Assembly (NCBI RefSeq): GCF_003347635.1
Contig: NZ_QDFY01000006.1
Span: forward strand, 124,001-188,000
Source of the DNA: Sphingosinicella terrae
GTDB lineage: Bacteria > Pseudomonadota > Alphaproteobacteria > Sphingomonadales > Sphingomonadaceae
Length of the DNA stretch: 64,000 nt
Direction of reading: 5' to 3'
Shown: in pieces, positions 33,420 to 43,700 of the stretch
Numbering within the stretch: the stretch's first letter is position 1
How the letters are laid out: each line of letters starts with the position of its first letter
Made by a program: the position numbers and the translations under genes
Notes under the pieces: generated by a model
What the model was told of the DNA's origin: nothing
Database searches by the model: none
Seen by the model: only the letters and a program-made list of their open reading frames with translations

Positions 33420-34067
33420 ATGTTCTCCACCTTCGCCGCTGCCCTGATCGCCGCCTGCTCGGCCGGACAGGGCGCGTCCCCCGGTGCCGGCCCACCCGAT
33501 CTCGCCGCCTGCTTGCCCGCCGGCACGCGATGGCGGGCGGTGGCGACCGAAGACGACCGTCGCCGGATGCGGCGCTGGCGCGACGCCTGGGGCGAGGCGC
33601 TCGAGCAGGCGCGAGCGGCGGGCCACAGTGAGGCGATCGCTGGCGAGGGCGCGCTGCTCGAGCCGGACGCGGCGTTGGTCGGCCCTGCCATCCCGCCCGG
33701 CGACTATGACTGCCGCACGATCAAGCTCGGAACGCCATCGAGCGAACTCGACCCCTTCGTCGCCTATCCGCGCTTCCGCTGCCGGATCGCCGGGGAAGGC
33801 GACCGCGTCACCTTCGCGAAGCTGGACGGGTCGCAGCGGCCGATCGGCCGGCTGTTCCCCGATTTCGACCGGCGGCTGGTCTTCCTCGGCACCCTCCAGC
33901 TCGGCGACGAAAGACGTTCGCACGAATATGGTGCCGACCGCGAGCGCGACATGGCGGGGTCGCTCGAGCGTATCGGCGACCGGCGCTGGCGGCTGGTCTT
34001 CCCCTATCCGCGCTTCGAATCGCTCGTCGACGTGATCGAGCTTGTCCCGGCCGGCGCCGCAAACTGA
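33420..34067 (+). CDS. DUF4893-like exported protein
   Basis: A 215-residue protein with a short hydrophobic N-terminus containing a possible lipobox (AAC, Cys13). The mature part resembles DUF4893: RRMRRWRDAWGEALEQARAAGH, a long Ala/Gly helix, then GDYDCRTIKLGT, FRCRIAGEGDR and a C-terminal GDRRWRLVFPYPRFESLVDVIELVP. The two Cys in DYDCR and FRCR are probably bonded. Function is unknown; it is restricted to Alphaproteobacteria as far as I know. It precedes the amidohydrolase gene by 12 bases, so they are probably cotranscribed. Confidence 0.7.
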   Translation: MFSTFAAALIAACSAGQGASPGAGPPDLAACLPAGTRWRAVATEDDRRRMRRWRDAWGEALEQARAAGHSEAIAGEGALLEPDAALVGPAIPPGDYDCRTIKLGTPSSELDPFVAYPRFRCRIAGEGDRVTFAKLDGSQRPIGRLFPDFDRRLVFLGTLQLGDERRSHEYGADRERDMAGSLERIGDRRWRLVFPYPRFESLVDVIELVPAGAAN

Positions 34068-34079
34068 AGAAGGGTTTTG

Positions 34080-35414
34080 ATGAAGAGACGAACTTTGGCA
34101 CTGTGGGTCATGGCCTCTTTCCTGTCCACGACCTCGCCCGCTCTCGCCCAGGATCTCGGCGCCGGCATTCGCCAGGACATGCCCGAGCTAATGAATCTCT
34201 ACCGCGACCTCCACCAGCATCCCGAGCTCAGCATGCAGGAGACTCGGTCCGCCGGCCTGCTCGCCGAGGAGGCGCGGCGGCTCGGCTTCGAGGTGACGTC
34301 GGGGGTCGGCGGCACCGGGGTGGTCGCGGTGCTGCGCAACGGCGACGGGCCAGTGGTGATGCTGCGCGCCGACATGGATGCGCTCCCCGTCGAGGAGCAG
34401 ACCGGCCTCCCCTTCGCCAGCCGCGCGCGCGGCACCAGCCTCGCCGGCATCGAGAGCGGGATCATGCATGCCTGCGGCCACGACACCCATATGGCCGCCT
34501 GGGTGGGCACGGCGCGGCGGATGGTGGCGATGCGCGAGCGCTGGTCCGGGACCCTGGTGATGGTCGGCCAGCCGGGCGAGGAGATCGGCCAGGGCGCCCT
34601 GGCCATGATCAATGACGGCCTGTTCACCCGCTTTCCCAAGCCCGATTACGCCATCGCCTTCCACGATTCGGCCGGCCTCCCCGCCGGCACGATCGGCTAT
34701 TCGGTCGGCCCGGCGCTCGCCAATGTCGACTCGGTCGACGTCACCGTCCATGGCGTCGGCGGCCACGGCGCCTATCCGCACACCACGCGCGACCCGATCG
34801 TGCTCGGCAGCCGGATCGTGACGACCCTGCAGACCCTGATCAGCCGCGAGCTGAACCCGCTCGATTCGGCGGTGGTGACGGTCGGCAGCTTCCAGAGCGG
34901 GACCAAGCACAACATCATCTCGGACGAGGCCAAGCTGCTGATCACGGTGCGCAGCTACACGCCCGAGATCCGCACCCAGTTGCTCGACGGCATCCGCCGC
35001 GTCGTCCGCGGCGAGGCGATCGCGGCCGGGATGCCCGACGACCGCATGCCCGAAATCGCGATCCGGGAGACCGATTTCACCCCGGCGACGATCAACAGCG
35101 ACCGCCTGACCGAGAGCACCGCAGCGCTCTTCCGCCAGCATTTCGGCGAGGAGCGGGTGCGCCAGGTACCGCCGGTCATGGCCGGGGAGGATTTCTCCCG
35201 CTACCGGCTCGCAGACCCGAGCATCGAAAGCCTGATCTTCTGGGTCGGCGGCGTCCCGCAGGACCGCTGGCAGGAAGCGGGCGGCGATCCGCAGCGCCTG
35301 CCCTCGCTCCACAGTCCGTTCTGGGCGCCGGAAGCCGATGCGGTCATCTCGACCGCGACCGAGGCGATGGTGGTGGCGGCCTTGGGCGCATTCGGCCAGC
35401 CCGCGCAGCCTTAA
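34080..35414 (+). CDS. exported M20-family amidohydrolase
   Basis: A 444-residue metal-dependent amidase/peptidase of the M20D (hippurate hydrolase/IAA-amino acid hydrolase) family with a signal peptide (residues 1-23, cleaved after ALAQ). Motifs: RDLHQHPELSMQE, LRADMDALPVEEQTG, HACGHDTHMA, the PGEEIGQGA catalytic Glu, and GHGAYPHTT of the dimerisation domain. Export is unusual for M20D enzymes but known in sphingomonads and xanthomonads. The ATG at 34080 has AAGAAGGG upstream; the TTG just before it is less likely. A repeat hairpin follows the stop. Confidence 0.92.
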   Translation: MKRRTLALWVMASFLSTTSPALAQDLGAGIRQDMPELMNLYRDLHQHPELSMQETRSAGLLAEEARRLGFEVTSGVGGTGVVAVLRNGDGPVVMLRADMDALPVEEQTGLPFASRARGTSLAGIESGIMHACGHDTHMAAWVGTARRMVAMRERWSGTLVMVGQPGEEIGQGALAMINDGLFTRFPKPDYAIAFHDSAGLPAGTIGYSVGPALANVDSVDVTVHGVGGHGAYPHTTRDPIVLGSRIVTTLQTLISRELNPLDSAVVTVGSFQSGTKHNIISDEAKLLITVRSYTPEIRTQLLDGIRRVVRGEAIAAGMPDDRMPEIAIRETDFTPATINSDRLTESTAALFRQHFGEERVRQVPPVMAGEDFSRYRLADPSIESLIFWVGGVPQDRWQEAGGDPQRLPSLHSPFWAPEADAVISTATEAMVVAALGAFGQPAQP

Positions 35415-35415
35415 G

Positions 35416-35438
35416 CCCCTCCCCTTGATGGGGAGGGC
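35416..35438. terminator. repeat-type hairpin after the amidohydrolase
   Basis: A perfect 8-bp stem CCCTCCCC / GGGGAGGG with loop TTGAT starts three bases after the stop. Its core is shared with the dispersed repeats at 58986 and 61063. It lies between convergent genes. Confidence 0.6.
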
Positions 35439-35447
35439 CTGAATTGA

Positions 35448-36992
35448 TCACGGTGAGGCGCTCCCCGGCGGGGGCAGGCTTGGCTCCTCGTTCGAGTGCC
35501 GGCGGAACAGCGCCCGGTCTTCTCGGGTGAAGCCCTTCTTCCAGACGACGAAGCCGAAGGCGAGCAGGATGAGCGGGACGCCGAGGGCGAGTTCCGCCCA
35601 TTCGAACGCCTGGGGCAGCATGGTGAAGCCGAAGCCGACGACGACCGCGGCCGCGCCTGCCCAGACGAGCGACCAGCGCCAGCCCTGCACCGGCGCGCCG
35701 AGAATGCGGCAGAGCAGGTTCGCCTTGAGCACCGAGGCCAGGCCCAGGGCCAGCATCAGCCCGATCGCCGCGCCCGCCGCCTGGAAGGCTTGGCGCCTTT
35801 CGGGATCGGCCGGCCATTCGGCCGCCCGCAGCGCGAGGATGATGGCGACGGTCAGCACCGCCTGGGTGGCGAGCATGAGCATCGAGATGAGCAGGTTGCG
35901 GTGGCGGGCGACATAGACCAACGCGGCTTCCGAGACCGCGGCAGTGGCCGCGACCACCTCGGCGGCGAGCAGGAAGGCCAGCGCGGCGGTTCCGCCGACG
36001 AACGCCGGACCGACCAGGCCCATCACCGCCTCGCCGGGTATGCCGAGCGACAGGCCGATCGCGGCCTGGGCGGCGATGATCCAGAAGCCGACTTGGCGGA
36101 CCTGGCGGGCGACCGCCGCCTTGTCGCCTTCGCCGAGCTTCTGGGTGATGACCGGCGCCAGGATCGGATCGAAGCTGGTCTTCAGCTTCTGGGGCAGCGA
36201 GGCGACCTGCTGCGCGACATAATAGACCCCGACATAATAAGGGGCGACGAACAGGCCGAGAATGGCGATGTCGAGCCGCCGCGATCCCCATTCGATCGCG
36301 TCGGCGGCGGCGAGCGGGACATTCTGGCGCGCGACCGCCATCAGCTCGGCGGGATTGGGCCGCCAGCCGGACGGGAGGCCGTAGCTTCGATAGAGCCGCC
36401 ACAAGGCGGTGAGCAGCCCGGCGACGATGGAGACGACATAGGCGATGATCAGGCCATCGCGCGACGACAGGAAGATGAGCGCGCCGGCGGCGATGCTGAT
36501 CGTCCACGGCTCGACGATGGCGCGGACATGGACGGTCGAGGCGACGTCGTGGCGATAGGCCAAGGCGGCCAAAGCGACGTCGGCACCGGCGATTCCGAAG
36601 ATGACCAGGGGCAGCAGCCAGTCCGCGCCGTGTATCTGGCCGGTCGGGAACATGAGCTGGGGGAAGACCATCAGCACCGCGCTCGCCGCGGCGGAGGCGA
36701 TGAACGCGGCGAGCAGGCCGTCGGCGACGACGCAGGCATGGGGCCGCTCGGCATGAGCGAGCTGCTGGGCGAGGCCGCGCTTCAGCCCGAGCGTCGCCAG
36801 CTGGGCGGCGAGCTCGATCACGATGATCGCATAGGCGAAGCGGCCGAGCAGCTCCGGCCCGTAATAGCGCCCGGCGATGAACAGGAAGGGCAGACGAGCG
36901 ACGAGCCGGAGCAGGAAACCGAAGAAGTTGGTCCGGCCGCCCTTGGCGAGGGCGGCGATGTCGTCGCCCGGCCCGGGGCCGGCCTGGGTCAA
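35448..36992 (-). CDS. polysaccharide flippase (Wzx/MATE-like)
   Basis: A 514-residue polytopic membrane protein with 12-14 helices, of the polysaccharide biosynthesis / O-antigen flippase type in the MOP superfamily. The N-terminus has GRTNFFGFLLRLVARLPFLFIAGRYYGPELLGRFAYA, a typical first helix hairpin, and DAIEWGSRRLDIAILGLFVAPYYVGVYYVAQQ in the middle. It probably moves an undecaprenyl-linked glycan across the inner membrane. It starts with TTG, whose last bases form the stop of polA (TTGA), so translation is coupled to polA. No glycosyltransferases are nearby. Confidence 0.88.
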   Translation of the reverse strand: MTQAGPGPGDDIAALAKGGRTNFFGFLLRLVARLPFLFIAGRYYGPELLGRFAYAIIVIELAAQLATLGLKRGLAQQLAHAERPHACVVADGLLAAFIASAAASAVLMVFPQLMFPTGQIHGADWLLPLVIFGIAGADVALAALAYRHDVASTVHVRAIVEPWTISIAAGALIFLSSRDGLIIAYVVSIVAGLLTALWRLYRSYGLPSGWRPNPAELMAVARQNVPLAAADAIEWGSRRLDIAILGLFVAPYYVGVYYVAQQVASLPQKLKTSFDPILAPVITQKLGEGDKAAVARQVRQVGFWIIAAQAAIGLSLGIPGEAVMGLVGPAFVGGTAALAFLLAAEVVAATAAVSEAALVYVARHRNLLISMLMLATQAVLTVAIILALRAAEWPADPERRQAFQAAGAAIGLMLALGLASVLKANLLCRILGAPVQGWRWSLVWAGAAAVVVGFGFTMLPQAFEWAELALGVPLILLAFGFVVWKKGFTREDRALFRRHSNEEPSLPPPGSASP

Positions 36993-39760
36993 TGCGCGGC
37001 GCCCCAGTTCTGACCGAAGCCGATTTCGACGCCGAGCGGGACGCTGAGCTCGACCGCCGGCTCGGCGGCGCCCTCCATCACCCGCCGGATGACCGCGGCC
37101 GCCTGCTCGGCCTCGGCTTCGGGCACCTCGAAGACGAGCTCGTCATGGACCTGGAGAAGCATGCGCACGCCGGTGAGGCCCTCCGCCTCAAGCGCGGGAT
37201 AGATACGCGTCATCGCCCGCTTGATGATGTCGGCGGCGGTGCCCTGGATCGGCGCGTTGATCGCGGCCCGCTCCGCCCCCTGGCGCTCGCCCTGCTGGTT
37301 GGACTTGATCCGGGGGAAGTGGGTCTTGCGGCCGAACAGGGTGGTGGTGAAGCCGGTCTCGCGCGCGTGGGTGAGCGTGTCGCCGATATAATTGCGGATG
37401 CCGGGAAAGCGGTCGAGATAGCGGTCGATGATCGCCTGGGCCTCGTCGGCGGTGACGCCGAGCCGGCCGGCCAGCCCCCAGCGCGAGATGCCGTAGAGGA
37501 TGGCGAAGTTGATCGTCTTGGCGCTGGCGCGGGTGTCGCGATTGACCTCCCCGAACAGCTCCTCCGCGGTGCGGTTGTGGATGTCCGCACCCTGGCGGAA
37601 CGCCTCGCGCAGCTGCGGCACGTCGGCGATGTGGGCGGCGAGCCTCAGCTCGATCTGGCTGTAGTCCGCGGACATGACGACATGGCCGGGCTCGGCGATG
37701 AAGGCGTCGCGGATCCGCCGGCCGATCTCGGTGCGGATCGGGATGTTCATGAGGTTGGGATCGGTCGAGGCGAGGCGGCCGGTCTGCGCGCCCGACAGGC
37801 TGTAGCTTGTATGGACCCGGCCGGTTTCCTTGTTGATCTGCTCCTGGAGCGCGTCGGTATAGGTGCTTTTCAGCTTGGTGAGCTGGCGCCAGTCGAGCAC
37901 GAGCTGGGCGATCGGCACGCCGTCGCGGGCGAGCCGCTCGAGCTCGGTCACGTCGGTCGACCACGTGCCCGACTTGCCCTTGCGGCCGCCCTTCAGGCCC
38001 ATCTGGTTGAACAGCACGTCGCCGAGCTGCTGCGGGCTGCCGATGGTGAATTTGCAGCCCGCCTCGCCGCACACGCGCTCCTCGAGGTCGGCGATCTGGA
38101 CGTTGAACTCCGCCGACAGCGCCTTCAGCGCCTCGCGATCGACCTTGACCCCGTCCCGTTCCATGCGGCCGATCACCTCGACCAGCGGCCGGTCGACCAT
38201 CTCGTAGACCCGGGTCACCCGTTCGAGCGGGAGGCGATGGCGGAAGCGCTTCCACAGACGCAAGGTGACGTCCGCATCCTCGGCGGCATATTCGGTGGCG
38301 CGGTCGATCGTCACCTTGTCGAAGGTGATCTGCTTCTGGCCGGTCCCGCAAAGCTCCTTGTAGGTCAGGCAGTCATGGTCGAGATGCTTCTTGGCGAGAT
38401 CGTCCATGGCATGGCTGTTGAGCCCGCCGGCATCGAGGTTGAAGCTCATCACCAGGCTGTCGTCATAGGGCGACACCCGGATGCCGCGGCGGTCGAGCAC
38501 GACCCAGTCGAATTTGAGATTGTGGCCGATCTTGAGGACCGCCGGATCCTCGAGCAGCGGCTTCAGCCTGGCCAGCACCAGTTCGGCGGCGAGCTGGTTC
38601 GGCCGCTCGCTGAGGAGATCGTGGCCGCCATGCTCGAGCGGGATGTAGCAGGCCTTGCCGCAGTGGGTGGCCATGCTGATCCCGACCAGCCTGGCGGTGA
38701 CGCAGTCGCGCCCGTCCGTCTCGGTATCGAAGGCGACGAAGCCCTGGGCGTAAGCCTCGGCGATCCAGCGGTCGAGCGCGGCCTCGTCGGTGACGGTCTC
38801 GTAGGCGGATCGGTCGATCTTCGGCTCGGGCCGCACCTCCGCCTGGACCGGGATGTGTGCGGGCGAGGTGGACGCCGGCGCCGCCGCCTGCTTCTGAGCC
38901 CCCAGGCGGGCAAGCAGGGTGCGAAAGCCGTGATGCTCGAGGAAATCGCGAAGCGGCTCCTCCGGAATGCCCTGGATCGCCAGCGAGTCGAGCGGCTCGG
39001 GCAGCGGCGCGTCGCAGACCAGCCGGACCAGCTCGCGCGACAGCCGCGCCGCGTCGGCATGCTCGATCAGATTCTGCTTGAGCTTGGGCTTCTTGATCTC
39101 CTCGACATGGGCGAGGACGTTCTCGACGTCGCCATATTGCTGGATCAGCTGCGAGGCCGTCTTCGGCCCCACGCCGGGCACCCCGGGCACGTTGTCGACG
39201 CTGTCGCCCATCAGCGCCAGCACCTCGCCGACCTGCTCCGGCGGGACGCCGAACTTCTCGATCACCTCATCGCGGCCGATGCGGCGGTCGTTCATCGTGT
39301 CGAGCATGTCGAGCCCGGGCTCGATCAGCTGCATCAGGTCCTTGTCGGAGGAGACGATGGTGACCTGCCAGCCCTGCTCGAGCGCAGCCTTGGAATAGCA
39401 GGCTATGATGTCGTCGGCCTCGAGCCCGTCCTGCTCGATGCAGGGGATGGAGAAGGCGCGGGTGGCGTCGCGGATCAGCGGGAATTGCGGCACCAGCTCG
39501 GGCGGCGCCGGCGGCCGGTTCGCCTTGTAGCCATCGTACATCTGGTTGCGGAACGTGCTCTCCGACGCGTCGAGGATGACGGCGAGGTGGGTCGGCCCTT
39601 CCGTCTTGTTGAGGCCGTCGGCCAGCTTCCACAGCATCGTCGTATAGCCGTAGACCGCGCCGACATTGAGGCCGTGCTTGTTGGTCAGCGGCGGCAGCCG
39701 GTGGAAGGCGCGGAAGATGTAGCTCGAGCCGTCGACGAGATAGAGATGCGGGGAGGACAT
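36989..39760 (-). CDS. polA: DNA polymerase I
   Basis: A 923-residue three-domain polymerase for Okazaki-fragment maturation and repair. The N-terminal 5'-3' nuclease has LYLVDGSSYIFRAFH, DASESTFRN and QDGLEADDIIA. The 3'-5' exonuclease looks active: FDTETDG, HNLKFDW, and YAAEDADVT. The polymerase domain has motifs A (SADYSQIELRLAAHI), B (KTINFAILYGISRWGL) and C (LLQVHDELVFEVP). The start at 39760 (MSSPHLYLVDG) is chosen because the 16 codons upstream are not homologous. Confidence 0.98.
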   Translation of the reverse strand: MSSPHLYLVDGSSYIFRAFHRLPPLTNKHGLNVGAVYGYTTMLWKLADGLNKTEGPTHLAVILDASESTFRNQMYDGYKANRPPAPPELVPQFPLIRDATRAFSIPCIEQDGLEADDIIACYSKAALEQGWQVTIVSSDKDLMQLIEPGLDMLDTMNDRRIGRDEVIEKFGVPPEQVGEVLALMGDSVDNVPGVPGVGPKTASQLIQQYGDVENVLAHVEEIKKPKLKQNLIEHADAARLSRELVRLVCDAPLPEPLDSLAIQGIPEEPLRDFLEHHGFRTLLARLGAQKQAAAPASTSPAHIPVQAEVRPEPKIDRSAYETVTDEAALDRWIAEAYAQGFVAFDTETDGRDCVTARLVGISMATHCGKACYIPLEHGGHDLLSERPNQLAAELVLARLKPLLEDPAVLKIGHNLKFDWVVLDRRGIRVSPYDDSLVMSFNLDAGGLNSHAMDDLAKKHLDHDCLTYKELCGTGQKQITFDKVTIDRATEYAAEDADVTLRLWKRFRHRLPLERVTRVYEMVDRPLVEVIGRMERDGVKVDREALKALSAEFNVQIADLEERVCGEAGCKFTIGSPQQLGDVLFNQMGLKGGRKGKSGTWSTDVTELERLARDGVPIAQLVLDWRQLTKLKSTYTDALQEQINKETGRVHTSYSLSGAQTGRLASTDPNLMNIPIRTEIGRRIRDAFIAEPGHVVMSADYSQIELRLAAHIADVPQLREAFRQGADIHNRTAEELFGEVNRDTRASAKTINFAILYGISRWGLAGRLGVTADEAQAIIDRYLDRFPGIRNYIGDTLTHARETGFTTTLFGRKTHFPRIKSNQQGERQGAERAAINAPIQGTAADIIKRAMTRIYPALEAEGLTGVRMLLQVHDELVFEVPEAEAEQAAAVIRRVMEGAAEPAVELSVPLGVEIGFGQNWGAAH

Positions 39761-39882
39761 TGGCGGGATGTAGCCCAACCAGATGTTGAGACAACCGGAT
39801 TCGGGCACGCTCTGCCGTGGGTCGCGGCGGCACCCGTCGCTTCGTCAGCTTCGGTTAAAGCGCGCCTCTTAGGAGAAAGCCG

Positions 39883-40728
39883 ATGAATCGCAGGGGCTTC
39901 CTCTTCGGCGCGCTGGCGCTCGCCTTGACCTCGCTGTCACCGACGCCGTCGGAGGCTCAGGCTCGCTTCCAGCCGAGCCGCTTTTCGGTCCAGGTTCGCG
40001 GCACCGGGCCCGACGTCATCCTCATCCCCGGCCTGACCTCGGGCCGCGACGTGTGGAGTGCCGCAGTCGCCGCCGTGCCGGGCCATCGCTACCATCTCGT
40101 CCAGGTCGCCGGATTCGCCGGCGAGCCGGCGCGCGGCAACCGCGAAGGCACGGTGGTCGGGCCGCTCGCGGACGAGATTGCCCGCTACATCGTCGACCGG
40201 CGGCTGCAGCGGCCGGCGATCGTCGGCCATTCGATGGGCGGCACGCTCGCGATGATGATCGGCGCGCGCCACCCGAACCTCGCCGGACGGATCATGGTAG
40301 TCGACATGCTGCCGCAGCCTTCAGGCCTTTTCGGCGGCAATGCCCGCGACATGAGCCCGTTCGCCGACACGATCCGCAACATGGTCGCCTCGCCGGGCGG
40401 CCGGCGGCTGCTCGGCAATCTGATGAACGCCTTCAGCCCGCCCGCTTCGAGCAACAGCCGCAGCGATCCCGACGTCGTCGCCCGCGCCACCCACGATCTG
40501 GCGGGCATCGATCTCGCAGCGCAGCTGCCGCGCATCCGCGCGCCGATGATGATCGTCTACGCCTCGCCCGATCCGCGCGGGGCGGCCGCGCTCGACCGCA
40601 CCTTCGCCAATGCCTATGCCCGCGCCCGCGGCGCCCGGCTGGTACGGATCGACGGCGCCGGCCACATGGTCATGCTCGACCAGCCTGCGCGGTTCGCCGC
40701 GGCGATGCGGGACTTCCTGGGACGGTAG
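39883..40728 (+). CDS. exported alpha/beta hydrolase
   Basis: A 281-residue protein with a signal peptide (twin-arginine-like MNRRGFLFGALALAL, residues 1-26, cut near AQA). The alpha/beta hydrolase core has LIPGLTSGRDVW, the nucleophile elbow GHSMGGTLAMMIG, an Asp near YASPDPRG and the late His in IDGAGHMVMLDQP. It is periplasmic, with esterase, lipase or peptidase as possible activities; no substrate is indicated. TAGGAG fixes the start. It is divergent from polA and convergent with the giant autotransporter. Confidence 0.88.
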   Translation: MNRRGFLFGALALALTSLSPTPSEAQARFQPSRFSVQVRGTGPDVILIPGLTSGRDVWSAAVAAVPGHRYHLVQVAGFAGEPARGNREGTVVGPLADEIARYIVDRRLQRPAIVGHSMGGTLAMMIGARHPNLAGRIMVVDMLPQPSGLFGGNARDMSPFADTIRNMVASPGGRRLLGNLMNAFSPPASSNSRSDPDVVARATHDLAGIDLAAQLPRIRAPMMIVYASPDPRGAAALDRTFANAYARARGARLVRIDGAGHMVMLDQPARFAAAMRDFLGR

Positions 40729-40742
40729 GACCCGCGAAGGTT

Positions 40743-40756
40743 CGGAGAATTCTCCG
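40743..40756. terminator. palindrome between convergent genes
   Basis: The perfect palindrome CGGAGAATTCTCCG lies midway between the hydrolase stop (40728) and the autotransporter stop (40780). It is too short to be certain as a terminator. Confidence 0.35.
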
Positions 40757-40779
40757 TCGGCCTGGCCCCGCTGCCGGTC

Positions 40780-43700
40780 TTAGAACTGCATCCGGAAACC
40801 CGCATTGGCGCGAAGCGTGTTGCTTTCGCCGAACCTCGAAAGGGCGGTTTCCGCCGAGATCTCCGAGAAGAGGGCGTAGCGGCCGTCCTGCCAACTGAAG
40901 CTGCCGCCGATGCCGACCTCGCCCCACAGGCGCTCCTCCCGCCGCAGGAGCGGCGTCCCCGACACGTCGATTCGGGTGCCGTCCAGCATCTCGTGGTCGA
41001 GATTGACGATCCCGTAGAAGTGGGTCCGCGCCGTGTCGCCGCTGCTTCGCTGCCAGCTGCGCTGGTGATCGAGCGACAGGCCGAACCGGCCCCGCAGGCT
41101 CTCGGCCCCGTCTGACGAGACGATGGCGTCGGCGGGGTCGGAGAATCGATCGAACCGGACGCCGGAGTAGACGATCTGCGCCTGGGGGGTGAGGCTGAGA
41201 GACCCGCCCAGCGGCAGACGCTGGCCGACCTCGAGGCTGAACGCCTCGCCGGCGCCGTCATTGTCCTCGACGAGGCTCCCCAGCAGGTCCGACTCGAGGT
41301 CGCTATAGTACCAGCTCATCTGTGCCTGCGCGTCGGCATAGAAGCCGCCGCTGCCATACCAGGTGAGGGTGGCGCCGATTCCATAGCCCTGGGTGTCGAG
41401 CGTGCCGTTGCCGAACTGCGACCGCACCCGGCCATCAGCCTGGCCGTAGCGAACGTTCATGCCCGCGACGAGCGTGCCCGCCGTCTCGTCCAGGAGCGGC
41501 GCGTCGAGCCCGACCTGGAGGCTCCAAGTGGAGGCGTTGAGATCGGTAGCGCTGGTCGAAACGGCAGCATCGGGACGATGACGCGTGGCCTCCATCCGGC
41601 TCCACAGGCCGATACCCGAAGCGGTGAACCCGGACCATCGACGGTTGCCGGCGCGTTCCTGGAGCGTAGGCAGGCCGTTCAGCAACCGAAGGGTCTCGCC
41701 GTAGCTCTCGTAAAGTGGGACGCCGGGCTGGAAGAGCGGCCCCTGAGGCTCGCCCGACCCGTCGAGCAGGGCCGAGCGGAGATACCAATCGCCGTCGGTC
41801 GGGGTCGAGACGCCGCCCTTGAAGAGGCGGTATCCAAAAGCACCGGCGATCACCGCCTGACTGCCCTCGAAGACATAGTCGCCTCGAAGCGCGAAGGTGC
41901 CGTCGGAGGCTCCGCCGGTCACGTCGACGATCTTGATCCCCTCGACCGTCTGTGCGCCCGCGCCGCCGACGTTGATGACGACGACCTCGGTCGTTCCGGC
42001 CGTGCCTCCGGTGACCACCAGCCGGTCGGCCGCCGACGCATCGCCACCAAGCTCGGCCTCGACTTCGAGCACGCCATCGACGCCGGTATAGCGGCCATCG
42101 ACGGTCAAGGTGCCGATGGAATTGCCCGAAGCGACGGTTCCGGCATTCACCGTCGTGCAGACGGTACCGGTGCCTTCCAGGCGTGCGCCGTCGAGCACGT
42201 TGACGTCGCCGCACAGGGTGCCGTTCACCACCAAAGTGCCCTCGACATCGGTCGAGCCGCCATAATCCGAGCTGTCGCCGGTAAGGAGCAGCGTGCCCTC
42301 GCCCGACTTGTTGAGAGCTCCCGAGCCCGACAGCGATCCGCTCAGAGTGAAGATGGTTCCGCCTGCGGTCGAGATCGTTCCGGCGCCGGCCATGACGAGG
42401 TCGCGTCCGCTGCTCAGGTCGGCGCTGGTCGCCAGCGTGCCGCCCTCGAGCGTGATGTCGCCCTCGGCCGCGCCGAGATTGGAGTCGGACGAGATCTGGA
42501 CGGTTCCGCTCCGGATGAGGGTGCCGCCGCCATAGCTGTTGATGCCGGCGAGGATCAGTGTGCCGGCATCGGTCTTGACCAGCTGCGCTTCGCCCGAAAT
42601 CGCCGATTCGATGGTCGCGACGAAATCCGCACCGGCCGCGCTGCCGTCGCCGACCCGTATCGTTGCCTGCGGACCGGTCAGGGCGAGGGCGTCGCCCTCG
42701 ATGACATAGTCGCCGGCCGCGAACTGGAGGCCGCCGGCCACCACTTGTCCAAGGCCGTTGTCCACCGTGACCGTTCCACCGGTGCCGCCGAAGATCGCGA
42801 AGGAGCCGTTCCCGTAAGGCGCGTTCACTCGGCCGCTCGCGTCGGTCCAGTTTTGGCTGGCGTCGCCATTCTGCCAGACGCCGTCGCCCCCCTGGACGAC
42901 GCCGTCGTCGCGCCGCCCCGCTCCGCCATCCCAGAAGTTGATTTCCAGCCCGGCGCTGTTCACCAGGTTCACCTGGCCGGCGATCGACGTCTGGACGGTG
43001 GCGCTGCCGCCGCCGGGCAGGGTGCCGACGACGAGCCCGTTGTCGGTCAGCGCTCCGCCATAGTTGAAGACGCGATAGATACCGGCCTCGAAGGGGCCGC
43101 CGCCGGGGACCGTCACGTTGATCGTGCCGTCGAGGATCAGGTCGCCGCCGACATTGACGAGGTCGTTGAGCGCTCCGCCGGCGACGTTGGCCTGGCCGAA
43201 CTCGAAATCGAGCTGAGCGTCGGAGGCGATCGTGAGATCGCCGGCGATGGTGAGCGTGCCGGCCCCGCCCGCGCCCGGAGTGAGCGTCGCTCCCGCGGCC
43301 AGGGTGACGTCACCGCCGATCGTTCCGGTGCCGCCGAGGCTCGCACCCGAGCTGATCGAGGTCGCTCCGGTCGAGTCCGCATAATCGCCGTTCACCAGCA
43401 GCGCGCCGGCATTGACGCTGGTCGCGCCGGAATAGCTGCCGGTCCCGGCCAGCACCAGCGTGCCGGTCCCGCTCTTGGTCAAGCTGCCCGCGCCGGTGAC
43501 GGCGCCGCCGAGGGTCAGCGTAGTGCCCGCATCGGTCAGGAAGGTCCCTGTCCCGGCGAGTTCGACCGCGCGCGCCGAGCGGAGGTCGGCGGTGGTGTTG
43601 AGCGTGCCGCCGTCGAAGCTGAGGCCGCCCGCGGCGGCACCCAGATGGACATCGCTCGCGATCCGCAGCGTGCCACCGTTGATCGCCGTGCCGCCGCTAT